Part shown: one piece after another, positions 13,291 to 27,828 of the stretch | Numbering within the stretch: the stretch's first letter is position 1 | How the letters are laid out: every line of letters begins with the position of its first letter | Translations under genes and position numbers: made by a program | Notes under the pieces: model-generated | What the model was told of the DNA's origin: nothing | What the model saw: the letters and a program-made list of their open reading frames with translations, nothing else | The model's database searches: none | Source: Trichoplax adhaerens | Lineage: Eukaryota; Placozoa; Uniplacotomia; Trichoplacea; Trichoplacidae | Assembly (NCBI RefSeq): GCF_000150275.1 | Contig: NW_002060945.1 | Coordinates: 383,872 to 447,871, forward strand | Reading direction: 5' to 3' | DNA length: 64,000 nucleotides

Positions 13291-15047
13291 AGTAATGTTG
13301 TTGGGTGTTCAGTAAGCGACTCAGGTTTCGTATTGGTAGTTGAAAAGTATGCTTTTCTACTAAGATTACGCTAGACGCGACGCTAACAACAAGAACTGCC
13401 CTTTACATACAACTACCGAGAGATACATATGTAGTATGCAATAATTGCAATATATAGCTATTACGATGGGCTAGCATTAGTGTAAAGCCGATTCGGTTAT
13501 ATCTACAATATCCTCAAATAATTTGTGCGCAAAACATATAAAATTAGTTACATGAATTTGTAAGAGAAATCATAAAAAAATATACAATTAAAGAGGCTAA
13601 GAAGAACGTCATATGAAATTGTGGTTTAAAATGAAGGAATTTCTCTAGTTTTAGTGACATTATAGTTAAAACGGCAATCACGTTACCCAGCGAACTATGA
13701 TAGGAATATCGCGCATTTATCAACATAGTATTCGTATTTTGCGCGTAAACGAAGATCCACAAAAACTTTTAAAATTTTTGCCGTAAAGCAAGTTTCCTCA
13801 GTCATGCTGTCAGATAGCAACGCTCTTATTGACACCTGATTTACTTAGTCGATTCGACTTGCTAAATTAAATCTCTCGGTAGACTGAATACTATCCATCT
13901 AGAAATTATTTAACTAAAAATGTTTGTGGATGCATATTAAAATATGTCCATTACTTAATTATTCATTTTTATTTTGTCTCTCGCTAGGTAAACCTTTTAA
14001 TACTCCGTCGTATCCATATTCAAAGCTCTTTTCCGTACTATTTTCATAGTGAACTCCATTTTTGGCTACTAGATTTGGTTACGTTGTACAGCTGACAAAG
14101 TTAATCATGATCATATGCGAAGAAAATGCATTTCCACCTAGACTTACCTGAAGAGATACAAGCATCCAAACATATTAACTAATCAATATACCAATTTAAT
14201 CTTGATTCAAGATATATATTGTATAGAGAGTGTAATCAATAGATACAATTGCTATTATATTATTGAAGTGGACGAGAAAGACAACAATAAGTCTTCTACA
14301 CGTACTTGTCTCACCTTTCGAACTTTACGAGAAAAGTTAATTATTAATGGCGTTATCTATAGGCGATCAATGTCTTTCTTTTGTCTCTTATCTAACGATC
14401 ACCTTGAACCTTTATTTATCTAGTCACTTTCGCATTCGAGATTGATTCAGTTATCCGCCACGTTAGCTTTGATCATCCAATCAAAATCCATTTCGATCAA
14501 CAAACATACACATTGCTGAGATCATTATTATTCACGATAATTATCGAAAAAGCGTCATTTAAAGCGCGATGATACGTGACTTTACTCTCAACACGATTGG
14601 CATATCCACTGCAACGTCGTGTTCGAATCCGAAAACAGGATATTGAGCATTGATTTATCTTGCAATCAACTTAATGGGTAGGCTATATAAATTAGAATCA
14701 AGTCAAGTACTCATCAATATCGATTTAAACTCGCTACCGGAAAAGGTAGTCGATTGGTCCACATTTTAATGTATAGTTATTTAGTCATCAGAGCGTAAAA
14801 TCATTGATTAATTTTTTTTACAAACCGCTCAATGGGCTAGGTTGTGATCAAAAATACAATAATGTGTAGAAATGAGTTCCTGTAACAACAGTAGACTTAC
14901 CTACTTTACGAAGGTAAGGATAGCAAGCTTGAAGATGCAAATTAGCCCATTCATACATAGATTAAAGACGAACGATCAAATTATATTTTAATATTAATTT
15001 TTCTACTGGCTGGCAGACTTGCAGGTTGACAGCAATCATCGATGCAA

Positions 15048-15425
15048 TCAATCGATCATATCGAAATTAGAGAACAAACCAAGCATGTTGGCGTCTATAC
15101 TGATCTTACTTTGAGTACGGTAATGAAATTAAAGACTCGCAAAATTGGCGTAAAATAATTAAAAACGATCTATTATCACTTCATTACATCGAAATTACTA
15201 ATTAACGAAGCATAAACGCGCCTACGTTCATCTTACATTGAGTGGGGTAATGAAATTAAAGTTACGCAAAATTAGCGTAAGAAATTAAAAGGGATCTAGC
15301 CACATTTTATCGCATCCAAATCATGAAGAAATCAGACGTAGTCGCACTTGTGCGGATCTTACATTAATATAGGTAGTCAAAATAAAGTTGGGCAAAATCG
15401 GTATAAAAATTGAAAATAATCTACC
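15048..15425. repeat. Three-copy degenerate tandem repeat, about 125 bp unit
   Basis: Three successive units each contain a form of gatcttac-ttgagt-cggtaatgaaattaaag, then cgcaaaattggcgtaa and a final aaa-gatcta. The first two are closest; the third (near 15300-15425) is more diverged (gggcaaaatcggtataa). This is an old local triplication with no ORF. Confidence 0.6.
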
Positions 15426-16634
15426 ATAATACAAAGACTACATTTATTTCTTGCACAAAACTAAGATACGAAATATCATAAGTATAGAATCAATTTCTTT
15501 ATTGCCCAGTAACGGCCAATGGATCATTATTGCCAAGAGACTTGAATGAAATCTAAAATTGATAATCATCAAACAGCCATATCAAGATGTTGACCTACAT
15601 TTTCCTCAAAATCATTTTCTATTTGTAATACAAGTATTTTATCGAACAATATTTTATTTCTGTCTACTACAATAGTTTATCTATGTAAATAATTCATTAC
15701 ATAGATTCGGAATCGATGGTGAAATTTGCTACAATTAAGTAAATTGTCCATGAAACAAACTTCACCAACAATTTTGTATCTCAGTGATAATAATTAGTCT
15801 GGTATCGCTTATATCCTTCTCTTGACAGGTATAAAGTTTTTTAAAGTAAAATCTTGACCATAAACTTCTTGTCTTTGATATTGTATCAGAGCTTATCTCA
15901 GTGAAGCCGTCTAGCGATTAAATTACAAGATGGGTATTAGATCTACTCCATCATAGAAAAATCTTTTTAGGTGACATTATTCATTTTATTCATGTGATGG
16001 AGGGTTCGAAGAGTCAGATAATGTGGTTTTAGTTGCCATGCAGAGAATTGCACAAGGAGCTTAAGAAAAGAGGATACTTTATTGTAGATTGTAGTTACGT
16101 ACAGTGTGATAATTACGGTAGGTCAGTGTGGTAGCTGCGGTGAGTAAAGTGTGAATATTAACTGTGACTAATAATGCAACTTGACAAATCTAAGGTAGAA
16201 AACGGCTGTATTTATAGCTATGGCATTAGAACACATGCAGAGAACATGATTGTAGGATTAGATACAACATATACCATAACAGGTTATAGAATAGCAGATG
16301 ATTGTAGAAAATAGCGAGGACTATAATAACTAAATGCAGTAAGCCATATTTGAATGTAGAGCAAACAGACTGTAGATATTTCTAAATATAAGATCAATAC
16401 AACATGTCTATATTTAAGAGTAGAATATAGTTACAGTATATTCTAAATACACTACAACTCATTGATCCAATCGTCGAAGATCACTTTTGGTCTGAGCAAT
16501 CCAACAACGCTAATAATAGCCACTTTTTGACTGGAAAAATGAATAACTTTTTCATAGATTTTCAGCTTAGTCTCCTCATCATGACTGCTAAATTCAAATC
16601 AAGTACTATATTTTTTAAGCGTTATACACAGAAC

Positions 16635-16699
16635 ACGGTATAAAGTTACTGAACCTCTGACAGGTCTACACGGTACGGTATAAAGTTACTGAACCTCTG
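16635..16699 (+). repeat. Perfect 25-bp direct repeat, 40-bp period
   Basis: The 25 bases at 16635-16659 recur exactly at 16675-16699, beginning acggtataaag and ending gaacctctg, with a 15-base spacer. The exact match among otherwise degenerate repeats implies a recent local duplication. Confidence 0.85.
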
Positions 16700-19600
16700 T
16701 TAAATGAGCACATTATCGTAAACCGTCAGTAAAGCGACGGGAGTTTGCACTAGTATTATTGATTTACCTTTCTTTTGTGATTGAACGACAAAGTAAAACT
16801 TATTTTCGAACTATATAAGGACTGTATACTTAAACAACGTAAAAAGATTGCCAGCTGATAATCAGCAAAAATCTTCATAATCCGTAGCCTTGGAATTAGT
16901 TGGAAATTAATGAGCTACTAAAATTTTTTTACTTTGCAAAGAATCTTCCGAACATTATAGTTAATATCACAAAGTGATTGTGAAGGCATTCATTGTCTTA
17001 GTAACAAAGGCGATGAATTTCTTGTCTGAAACATGACAGAAATTCCCTAAAATTAAAAAGTACTTATAATGTATGTGTTATATATGATTTTATTTTGCTA
17101 TTCGTAATAAATTGTACCAAAATGGCCTACAAAAGAAAAACACTTTACACCTTTACGAGTATCGCTTTCTATCATCAAAGTCTGTATTAAATACGGTATA
17201 TCATTCTTCTAGCACATTACAGTGTATGCCGTTACTCTATGTGAGAGAATAATTTCCCATACAATTCTTGTTTAAAATTAGGTACCCAAACTTTTAATAA
17301 TCATCATCACTTTAGGCTTTTATTCATTGATCGAAAATTAGCGTTATTTAGCATAATAATAATACGTTTATAATTACAGTCAACGTCTTTAAATGATAAA
17401 AATCGCTCATCAATTGCGCTCATTTATAACGTATAGTCTTCATTGATCTGATAATGAAAGTTAGCCTTCATTTTAAAAATCGATACTCTATATTTCAATC
17501 GTGGACTATTTGGAACTTTTAGTCCCTATATCGAAATTCGACTATCCTCACACGATTACCATTATCAACAGCGGTACGATATCCACTTTTATTATATTCC
17601 CTAAGCAGAAGCCCGGTTTTAATAATAATTTTACAACGTTTAGAAAGGATATCAATTTTTTATTTGTATTGTAAGAATTTCGATAGCATGTTTACATGCT
17701 TTGGGGTCCCACCTTTAAAATGAAGCAAAAACCAGGCCACGCCATCCTCCATTGACAGCCTTGAATTTTTGTTCTGCAATCTGCAGTATTAACGTGGTAA
17801 AAGTAAAAATAGATCGATTAGATATTAGATATCTCAATTATTCGATGTAAATAAATTATCACAATCGCAATTCGGAATTGTTATCGCTCCTGGATAATTA
17901 ATGTTAACCCATAGTTTTTGATTTAAACAGTAGTGCGGTAATGAAGGGTACGATGAATGCTATAGCAACTTAATGACGTCACCTATTATTAGCCAACAGT
18001 ATCATTAGACTGTATTTTATGCAGATAATTTATAATTTTGCAATGTTACTTTTAGGTATCGATAAATACATACCTTAATTTCTGTACTAGACCACATGAT
18101 AACAACTATTTAAACAAGTAACGTTATACGACTATGATACTTACCTTCGCACTGATACGAAAATAGCAAGCTGCAAAAGAATTTCTGCTAATAGCCCATG
18201 AAATCGTACGGTAGTACTTTAAATTTCTACACCAGTTTTGTAGAATAGCTAGTATTTATTGATTCAACACGATAGTCGATTTATCGCTAAAATCTATCTG
18301 TATCTCTTTTCATTTTACGCCTAACAATAGAAAAATATTTATTTGTGTTTGCAGGATGTAATATGAGCGCGTTCTAAAGATATACGGAACCTCATAGATA
18401 ACCAAAGAAACGTCCTATAAATAGATATGTCTATATTATAAGAACGTCCTAGAGTTGTGTTGAATTTAGGACTAATAACATATGAGATAAACAGTACAAT
18501 ACTCGCACATATGTACAGAAGTACATAGATAAGATATTGAGATTCGAAGCCGAAATCACATTCAGAATTAAATTTTCCATCTTAGCGCATTATTTTTGCC
18601 GATATTTACTTGATAGATTATCAAATACTTTTGCAAATTTTCTTAATTGTATTGCAAGCATTAAGCCAATATTATTGTTAAGTTGCTAGGTGTAATCATG
18701 TGAGTTTATGTAATTATGAGTTGATTATAAAGTTTTTTTATGTCTAGCTTTGCTTCGACGCACCTCTTAACTGCTCAAATACATCATTATCATAGCATGA
18801 TTAAAAATTATTTTAAAAAATAGATTTGCATTTTAATGTAATGTTTACTTATGATTTCATAACTAGTAATTCGGCTGGATCAATTGGCTTATAGCATGAT
18901 CTAATGACCGAATACTTGTTTATAATAGGCATTAATGATCGTATAAATGATTTATAGCGTTATCATTTGATCAGTGATCATTGTTACGGCGTTATGATTA
19001 GCCTAAAGGTTGATATTGTAAACTGTAATTCTTCACAGTAGGCTTTCAATAGTCTTGTCTTACAGAATGGCTAAATATGTGGTCGCAGATATGAGCCTGA
19101 TAGACTAATCTTTCCTACTCCTAAAGTCTTATTCGATGTTTCAATAAAATTAGGACGTGTCTGCCATTCATTGCCAGGTTACTATGGATATTAAAGAGAA
19201 CTAGTGATCTAAATATTATATCTTAAGGACATAAATTTTGTTTAAATTATATTTCTAAAGTAATGCAAATCCTAAAAAATTTCACTAAAATGGACAATAA
19301 TATCTTATCGGAAACTGCGTAAAGTAGCTTGGCACATTACCCATATAAACAGAAATAAATGCGAGTACTGTACCAGAAAGACACATGGTAGGTGTGGTAA
19401 ATCAATAAATTATGTAACGAGCGAGCATAGGAGGACAAGATTTTAAGTACATCGTCAGGATCCGGACAAATAACTGATAATTACTTACATTTAGATTTAC
19501 ATATTATCAATAGATATATTGTGCCTAGTTTCAGGACTTTTGCCGACTATGATGATAATCCGTCACCAATATTTACCTTACAGTTAGTTGAATTGGGCAC

Positions 19601-22174
19601 TTTAATTGAGCAATTTGGTTACTGATTGCTTCCTATTCCTGAACTTCCATGCTTTTACTATCACCCCTTTTGGAAGTTAAATATGTATCTAGCTATAAGA
19701 TCGCAATGAGTAATATTAATGTAGTGTGCTATTCAATTTTTTTTGAGCGCTACGTAAAAATTTAATACAACTTGCAATTATAGTATAAAAATCGCTCAAA
19801 TTTTCTACTTTATCGAGTAGCATACACTAAATCATATTAATCCTTTCTGAATAAAAAAGCTCGCTGTAATCTCAATTCCATCACAGCTTGACCACTAAAT
19901 ATTTTAGACACTGTTTATTAATATGTTTAGAAGACACCTACATTGCATGTCTAGAAAAATTATAGTTATGCGTTACATTACAAAAAGAGATAATTGCATA
20001 ATTCAAATTACAAAAATGAGACATGAAATATATCAGTACATCATTATTGCAGTTATAGTGCTATTACATAACCAAGTACTGTACTACAGAACATGGATGA
20101 ACTTGGTAATGTTTACCGTGAAATTAGATGCTATTAAGTTTAGTGAAATTTTTAATAATAAATAATGAATAATAAACTGCATTATGACTGATATACCTGT
20201 TATAGCTAAGAAGTCAGTAGGATTCTAGAAGGTTAATGTAAATTATTAAATACTATAGATTTTAGGATCTCATTTCTTGCAAGACTACTCCAAAAAAAGA
20301 ATATGAATAGTGTAAAGCGTCTAAGCTAGTAATCCCGAAGAGATAGCTCCTTCGTACTTTTGTGTTCGTTTTGAGAATGTTGTTATTATTATTCTTATAT
20401 AAATAGCTAAACGGCTGGAAATAAGATACGATAATTCTGTTTTTAGAAAGTTAGTTTCTCATAATAACATCATGGTATGGTTTTTCGATGCAGATGCTAT
20501 TACTAATTTCTATTTTTGATGCATCGCAAGATCGCTACAATGCAAGGTTAGGTCGGAGAATAAAAATAGCCATTAACAGTCAGCGATCGGTAATTCGTTT
20601 AGCACCATTATCGTACACACTTTACTACAACATGACAGATAAGCAATAGTTCGAAATATCAAATACCGTAGGTTGTAGTTATATTGTAAACTCGCCAATA
20701 GCTTTTTACAACACCCAATTAATTTTTCAAATAGGTGTTAACAACCGTAATCTATGCATCAATAAAGACTTTCGCAATACTTCTGCCTAGCAAAGCAGTC
20801 AAGATTGATAATTTCTATTGCATATCGATATAGCGATCACATTTGTAGGTGACAAGAGTACTAATGCATGAAGATTGATGCGAATTTTAATCTGTTTGCT
20901 AGATAATCGTATAAGATTATTCTCAAATTCTAGTTTATAAAACGAAAATCAAAGGTTAAAAATAATTGAAAATTTCTTTTAGTCAATGGTCTGATATGAT
21001 ATTATAATTCTCGATACTACTTATTGCTCTATTCCCTCTTTTCAAATCATTAAGATCATTTTCTTAAAAAAATTACGGAGGATATCAGTAGCAATATAGT
21101 TTAAAAGTAATAATGAGCAAAATAGTCTGGAGAACTGCTGGTTGTAGAACTTGTGACTTTTTTCTTAAGGTAGTCAAACGATTTAAGTTCATAACAAATC
21201 ATTAATACTATTTTATGCTCTATCCTTACCCATATTATAAAATTCATGTATAATTAAAACTTCTTAATGGCAATCTATCTTAATTTGTTAATAAATGATC
21301 ACGTTAGTTATTATAATCGCTTGAACAGATGTTTCACTTTTAGCATTCTCGGTGCATCATAATTCTGTCATTTCTTATTACTTTCTCACAATGACATTTA
21401 AAGATATTAAAGATATTAATAAATTTCAATATTTAACTTAGTTCTCCAAAAGTATTTACAATAAATTTCAGCTCAATCTAGGTACAAATAACGTTAATGA
21501 TACTATTAATTCTCTTTAATGAAGAGAACAAAAATAGTGCATTTTTCTCTCTTTATGTAAAAGGTCATTATTTGTATCCTTAAGATCAATACATTGATGA
21601 AACAGCTTTATACAATATTCTTTCTACTTCTTTTATTTACCTTAAATTGCAAGGCTAAAGAGTCATTAATGATTGTAACGAATGAAAAAGAAGGCAATAT
21701 ACACGTGATAAAAAGACAGACAGATTAGTTAATGGCTTGGAAGATCAAAATTTGCTGATGGATAAAGCATTATTCCAAAGCACTGGATCGTGGTATTAGC
21801 CGCAATTGACGGACTATAATATATTAAAGTTGTTACATCCATTTTATTTGTAACAATTTGCACCTAATGATCACTTTTTTTATTAACAGTAGGTCAAAAT
21901 ACTGAAGCATTGTACATTACATTCATTTTTAAGATTACTTTAATTACGGGTAACTTGACCCTGATCGATAGAAGAAATCTTAAAATTTAAATATAGACCA
22001 TTAGATTAACCTTTCTGCCCTTTTAAAAGAACTTTAAATTTAATAGGCACTGTTGCAAGTTTTCTGAAGGCAAAAAAACTGATGATTGAAAAGTCTTGAA
22101 TTCTCGCTAGTGGTCGACCTGTATATTTGGACGTTACAATCGAATTCAATCTAGCGGAAAGGCAACAACTCATC

Positions 22175-23269
22175 ATGGAATACTTATATGATCGAACTGC
22201 TAATAGAAGTAATTTATCTTCTGAGGCACCGCAAATTTTATTAAGAAATGGCCTAACTATACGGCAAATTTTACATATTATCTATGGTATCTTAGCTTTT
22301 GTCTCGATCCTCGGTAATAGCCTCGTCTTTGCAATTATTACTACTCATCGACGTGGAAAAATGCTACAATCTAGCAATAATTTACTTATCGCCAGTATGG
22401 CCATGATGGATATGATGACTGGTATAACGATATATGCTACGCCGACATTTGTTTTTCCGGCTGAAACTTATCCATATCCGAAAAATCCATCAGCCTGTGA
22501 AGCATTTTGTCGTATTATCGCTTCAGAATATTTACTATTCTATTTTGGATTTGGTTCAGTTATAACTGTTACCGCTATTGCAGTAGAGAGATGGATAGCG
22601 ATAGCTAAGCCATTAAGTTATAGAAAAATTATGACAACCAAGCGCGTTAAAATTTTCATCAGTATTTTATGGGTATTTTGCCTATTTATATCGGTTGATG
22701 TTATGATACAAATTAAATATGAGTCAAATAATACAATACCATGTCAAAGATATGATTTTGCCACCCGTCAGCCCGGAACAACAATTTTCCTCTTATTAGA
22801 AGTAGTACGCTTATTCTTCCCCGTTCTTTTAACTTTGGTCTGCTATGCTGATATCGCTAGAAGGATATTATGCCCTAGTAAAGTTAATACTCTAAACCTA
22901 ACTTCTAATCGTGTAATAGGTATTCGATATAAATCGAAACGAAAAGTAACCATTATGTCCGCTACTACTGCATTAGCTTTCATTTCATGTTGGTTACCGA
23001 ATGAAATTTATTTTAGTCTTACAGCATTAAATCAAACTATTTATGATCAAACTACAATTCGTATAACTAAGTCATTAATAATATTAAGTTCATGTCTAAG
23101 TCCATTTATATATTCTGCAACGAATGAAGAATATAGAAAGGGTCTACGCTCATTATTATCGCCTCTTTGGAATTCAATATCGACAATTTGCAGATTCAGG
23201 TATCAGAATCCGTTTCCCGGTAGCAAAAGTAAGAGTATGGTTATCAGTACCTCTGCGGTAGCGCTTTAG
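22175..23269 (+). CDS. Class A G-protein-coupled receptor B, single exon
   Basis: An intact 364-residue seven-transmembrane receptor, tandem paralogue of receptor C. Landmarks are N48 (TM1 GN), D79 (TM2), C112 with C190 (TM3 to loop 2), ERW at 138-140, CWLP at 272-275 and SPFIY at 309-313. The open frame extends upstream to 22127, but that start would be TTG. I chose the ATG at 22175 because it is the first ATG, has A at -3 and G at +4, and aligns exactly with the start of receptor C. NRS (10-12) is a possible glycosylation site. The first 330 residues align with C without a gap, about 75% identical over residues 21-330 by hand count; after that the C-tails diverge. The last residues, AVAL, could fit a hydrophobic PDZ ligand, but that is speculative. 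Ligand and G-protein coupling are unknown. Confidence 0.96.
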   Translation: MEYLYDRTANRSNLSSEAPQILLRNGLTIRQILHIIYGILAFVSILGNSLVFAIITTHRRGKMLQSSNNLLIASMAMMDMMTGITIYATPTFVFPAETYPYPKNPSACEAFCRIIASEYLLFYFGFGSVITVTAIAVERWIAIAKPLSYRKIMTTKRVKIFISILWVFCLFISVDVMIQIKYESNNTIPCQRYDFATRQPGTTIFLLLEVVRLFFPVLLTLVCYADIARRILCPSKVNTLNLTSNRVIGIRYKSKRKVTIMSATTALAFISCWLPNEIYFSLTALNQTIYDQTTIRITKSLIILSSCLSPFIYSATNEEYRKGLRSLLSPLWNSISTICRFRYQNPFPGSKSKSMVISTSAVAL

Positions 23270-26200
23270 AATATGGTACTAACTAACTTTAATCCTTTTT
23301 AAAATTTGGTTTCACTCGTCCAATTTATCGTGGCTTAGCAATTCTTACTATATTAGCTCTTAATTTTTATATCGAAAACTTTTATTGCAAATCGACTTGA
23401 TAGTCCACATAGATTTCTTTTCGCTTATTAGCTACTTCGCTTAGATAAATATAATATGATATACATGAGCTCGCTTACCTAAAAAAGGAACATGTTGGAA
23501 CATTGCTTTAATATGAACATCCCGAAGTTGCTACATCTCTCTTTATAGTTAAGCTTCTGTTTATTAACTTTACCAAATATATTATCAAAATAAAAATCAC
23601 TATATCCATTCAAGTGGGGTAATCATGGAGAATGATATGTGTATTATGCAATTGTCTTCAGTTCGATGATTTTATTATTCTAAGATACTTTAATTGAAAA
23701 AGTTTCATGCTAACCTTATATTATTTACTATCATCGTACTTTACGTAGCAGCACATTAAATCTATCATTTTATCTGAGTGGTAATGATAATTATTTACAG
23801 TTTTAGCGCGATAACATTTTATTTATCGGCCATACGATTACTTATATAGAAACAAACTCTGTTTTCTATAAAAAATTGATTTCTTACCAATAGTATTTTT
23901 TCGCGAAGTTACAAATTAAAACTGAATTACCGTAGTATGATATTTAAAGCGGCATATCGATGCTTATTCGTACGTTTAATGCCGAATAAACTTTATCATA
24001 CGTAACTCTACCATTACAACTGCACTACCGTTGTACATACCTACTCGTAAACAGCAATTCATCACTCAGATAGTCAAAATATTAGTAGTGACATTTTAAA
24101 AACTTCTCTTTATCAACTAGAATATGATACTTTTACTATAATATCGATAGCGTAGATCACATTGAAAATTCAGTGGCGTAGCCGATGCACAATAGTATAG
24201 AAATTTGTGATTGTAGACGATTCCGGTTAGCTTGCTTTAATATGAATTCACCGCATGAAAAATGTTCTGTCGGTGTACTATAATGATACACGGCAGCTAT
24301 GAAAAACTACATTAACTCAAAGGCGGTAAATAATTTTTCATGATTTCTATTTAAGAATTAATTACATGTTAAATTGTCAAAAGTAGAACAATTAACGTAT
24401 GAGTAATGTGGAATTCTTTCCGTATCTATCCCACCACGAATATAATATTTATGTATTTGTATTGTATCGTTATAAATAGATATATAGGTTACGATATATG
24501 TTAATATATTTATATAAAATATGTGTAAAGCTAGGCGTAAGCTAATGTCCTATCTGTAGTTCTTATGTTGCTAAGTCTTTATTTACGTAATTATAAATTT
24601 ACCATCAACACAATTGTATCTGTACACGTAGTGTATCTACAGCAGAACTTAGCTAAGTAGCCAATTAAAATTTGAGATATATAGATATCTATACGTACTC
24701 TGATAATGCATATTGCCCATTTTCTAACTAATGTTAATAAATCAACAACAATAAACTCACAAATCCTCAGTTCCAGACAATTTATGATATCACAACAAGT
24801 GACTTATAGTTAATAAAATATGTTTACATTTTTACCATCTGAATTCTCAGATTTCGCATTATACAGAAAATTTCTACAGTTCGTAATCAAGTGTAAAAGA
24901 AAACAAGTTGGGATATCAATCCAATCTATATATGGCAAGTTAATGAAGTTCGATTGGTTTATAAAGTATCATTTGTAGGTAGGTACTATGTAATAATATA
25001 ATACCGTATATCTATGTTACCTGACTTTTAACATGATCATAAAAAAATTTGTAATGTTTTCAATTAGAATTGACAGCAATAAGTCGTTTAACATACTAAG
25101 ATTATAATCTATTTACCGTTCCTTAATCAATCACTAATATAACTAGGCCTTGGCAATGCGAATGAAACAAGCTGAACTATTTGTCTTAAGATACCCGTTT
25201 TTGAAATTTTCATAATTTTTTAATACTTAAAATGCGCATACTGAATAACTACAGTTCTGTGTATAGGAATGACCGTAACATATTGCTATTTAATGCAGAT
25301 CTTTATTAAAAATTTGCAAACACCACCCTCACAATAAAAGATTGCTCATGCTGAAAGCTTCGATTAAGTTGTATTACAACTTGCAATCATACCTTACTAG
25401 GCACTGTAGCAGATACGAATCAGAGTAATACCCAATTTTGCCCTTATTGGTGTAAGTGGCTAACGTTAGTGGTTATTTCTTAGATGAAAATAGATAATGA
25501 AATACGCCAATTTTTTCATGGGGTACTTTACAGTTTGTGGTATGCTAGACTATGTCAATGATTGTTATTTAAGTACATTCTTTATTAATATTTTTTTATC
25601 AACTGATCAAATTTGTTATATTTCGATTGATTAATTATCTAGCATGCTATAATATTAAAACGTTCGATACAGATTTTGAATTTCTACTTTAAGAGAGATA
25701 AATTTTACTTCAGTGATACTAATTATTATCTTCATAGTTAGTTCGAAATGCAATTTTTAAATCAATTATTATTAAAATCTATCATTTATTATCAAAACAA
25801 AATAACAAAGTACTGTGTAATTTGACTTATTTGAATAACAATTTCACTACTTTATCTTTAATAATTTGCCAAGAAATATCAGATTGAATATTGCGTTATG
25901 GTCAATCCCCGAAATTGGCCGACGCTTAATTTGTTTAATATTTTGAAAGCAGCATATGTTCTATGCCATTACATTTAACGGCAGGAGGTGAACCGACTAA
26001 TATAAGTTTAACTCGTACAAGTAGCTATTCCGAAATCATATTAAAAATATTCCTATAATATCTAGCATAATTGCACGTTAACATCAAAACTGTATGGACT
26101 TTGACTGACAAAGGTATTACTCGAATAACAAAAATTTTCAGAACAGGTGCTATACCGTAAATCTCATAACTTCTACTTGGAAGAGAGTTGTCGATTTTGT

Positions 26201-27828
26201 TGAGGGTCATAGTGATTTTAGAAATGAAAGGAATATTATTAGAATAATCAATTTCACGATATATGATGCTATAAATAGATGCTGTGAATTCGTAAGATTA
26301 AAACGTTTGATCAGGCATTGGCTAACGTCGTGTTGGTCCACCATATATTGTATTAGAACTGGTAGCACAAATGTTACTTTCTTATTATTGCAATATAATA
26401 TATTTTGTCGTAGTCTTTCATCATTCATTACTTGATTAATTACTACTTCCTACTAATAAATTTCGCTATTTAAATTGTTCTTAAAAAATAACGGACGGTT
26501 CTTGAATAGAATCCAACTGTGAACTTATCACTTCATCTCAAAAGCCATTGTTGACCTAGATAAAATATTACGATTGCCATTAGTTTATGAATACTACACC
26601 AGTGACCTAAGTATTTCGATCGTTATAGTCAAGTTAAAGCTCTTACTTCGTTTCCATGATATAAAAATTTATAGGTGTTCAGCTAAAAATTATTGTCGTT
26701 ATCTCCGTTAAAATAATGCACTGTAGATCCTATCTCCACATGGCCTAATTAAATGTATAGATACATCCAAAGGCTAAAATAGTTTACCAAATTATGTACA
26801 GGCACTAATCAAAACGGCTTAGTGCATAAACTATCATTAGGGCGTTACGCTACTTATAAATTAGAAACGATATAGAAATTACTGAAGATAAAATCATAAT
26901 ATCGCTATAAGTAATACGGTACTGAGTTCATAATGGACTTTTAACTAGTACGAAGATTCTTAAATTAAAGAAGATAATGATTGTGCTGGTGCGGTATACA
27001 ACGTTAAGTATGCTTTCATCAAATTATTTGCATATCTAATATCCGTATACGATAGATATATATACACAGCCTAATCCTATATACTTTTATGATCTGAATA
27101 ATTTTATTTACAGTTATAAATCTTTCACATAAATATACAGCGTCTGGCAAACACTGTTACTATTGTCAAGATGACATTACGACTGAAAATTCCATAAAGA
27201 ATACTAAATATGCATTATGAACATCATATTTTCCGCAGTGAGTTTATTATTGTTAATAATGTTCTTCCGATTAGTTTGATTTGGACTTTGATATCGCATA
27301 ATCCCAATTTACCATCAATGGTAGTGATGATTGCAATAATTGCACACGTGACGATTAGATGGAAAGAGCAATTAAATAGTAAAGTTCAATATTTGCAAAG
27401 TAGATCAGAAATTCCCATTATTTATTTTAAGTAATCTACGATATAGCTGCACTCATTAAATATGGACTTAAATTATTATTGCATTTTCATTTTGAAGTAA
27501 TATCAATCATAGTCAGTCAGCTTTTATTTTATGTATCATACGCTAGAGGATTAAGATTTCTAACATTATCATCTTAGTTTATATTATTTAACTAAAGTAT
27601 TAAAAATCTAACTAAAAACTGTAATATAGAAGCCTTTTTGTGTCTTATACAGCTTAACCTTAACCGAACCATTTGAAGTAAACATCTCTAGTCATCTCCC
27701 TGATACGATCTTGAAAGACATAAGGGAAAAAGCTATAACTGATTTTAAAACTACTGTTCTACGATATACGTAAGCTGGATGACTCTACCAAATTAAATTT
27801 CATCGTAAAGAAAAGAAAACAATTCACC
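23270..27828. other. Intergenic between receptors B and C
   Basis: About 4.6 kb of AT-rich DNA. A possible polyadenylation hexamer for receptor B (AATAAA, 23589-23594) lies 320 bases after its stop. There is an imperfect inverted repeat at 23935-24001. Short open stretches at 26025-26428 (minus) and 27210-27434 (plus) show no domain or splice context. No third receptor copy or decayed receptor was found between the pair. Confidence 0.55.
23935..24001. repeat. Imperfect inverted repeat
   Basis: The left arm (23935-23955) begins gtatgata and ends gcggcat. The right arm (23979-24001) read on the minus strand begins gtatgata and ends tcggcat. The arms are about 21-23 bases with a 23-base centre. 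It could be a tiny foldback element or chance; no coding content. Confidence 0.5.

Larger units (their letters stand above)
8479..22174. other. Long intergenic stretch, repeats but no clear gene
   Basis: About 13.7 kb separate receptors A and B. The short open stretches here (for example 11612-11803, 13544-13762, 14202-14423 and 19923-20165) have no recognisable domain, no paired splice signals and composition like the surrounding AT-rich DNA. I found no receptor remnants, tRNAs or other RNA genes. Content that can be named is listed separately: dispersed repeat family 1 (9410-9829) and degenerate tandem repeats near 12.9-13.3, 15.05-15.43 and 16.64 kb. Confidence 0.55.

Noticed and set aside
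14610-14640. A ttcgaatcc motif like the B box of a tRNA gene
   Set aside because: No A box, acceptor stem or cloverleaf could be folded around it.
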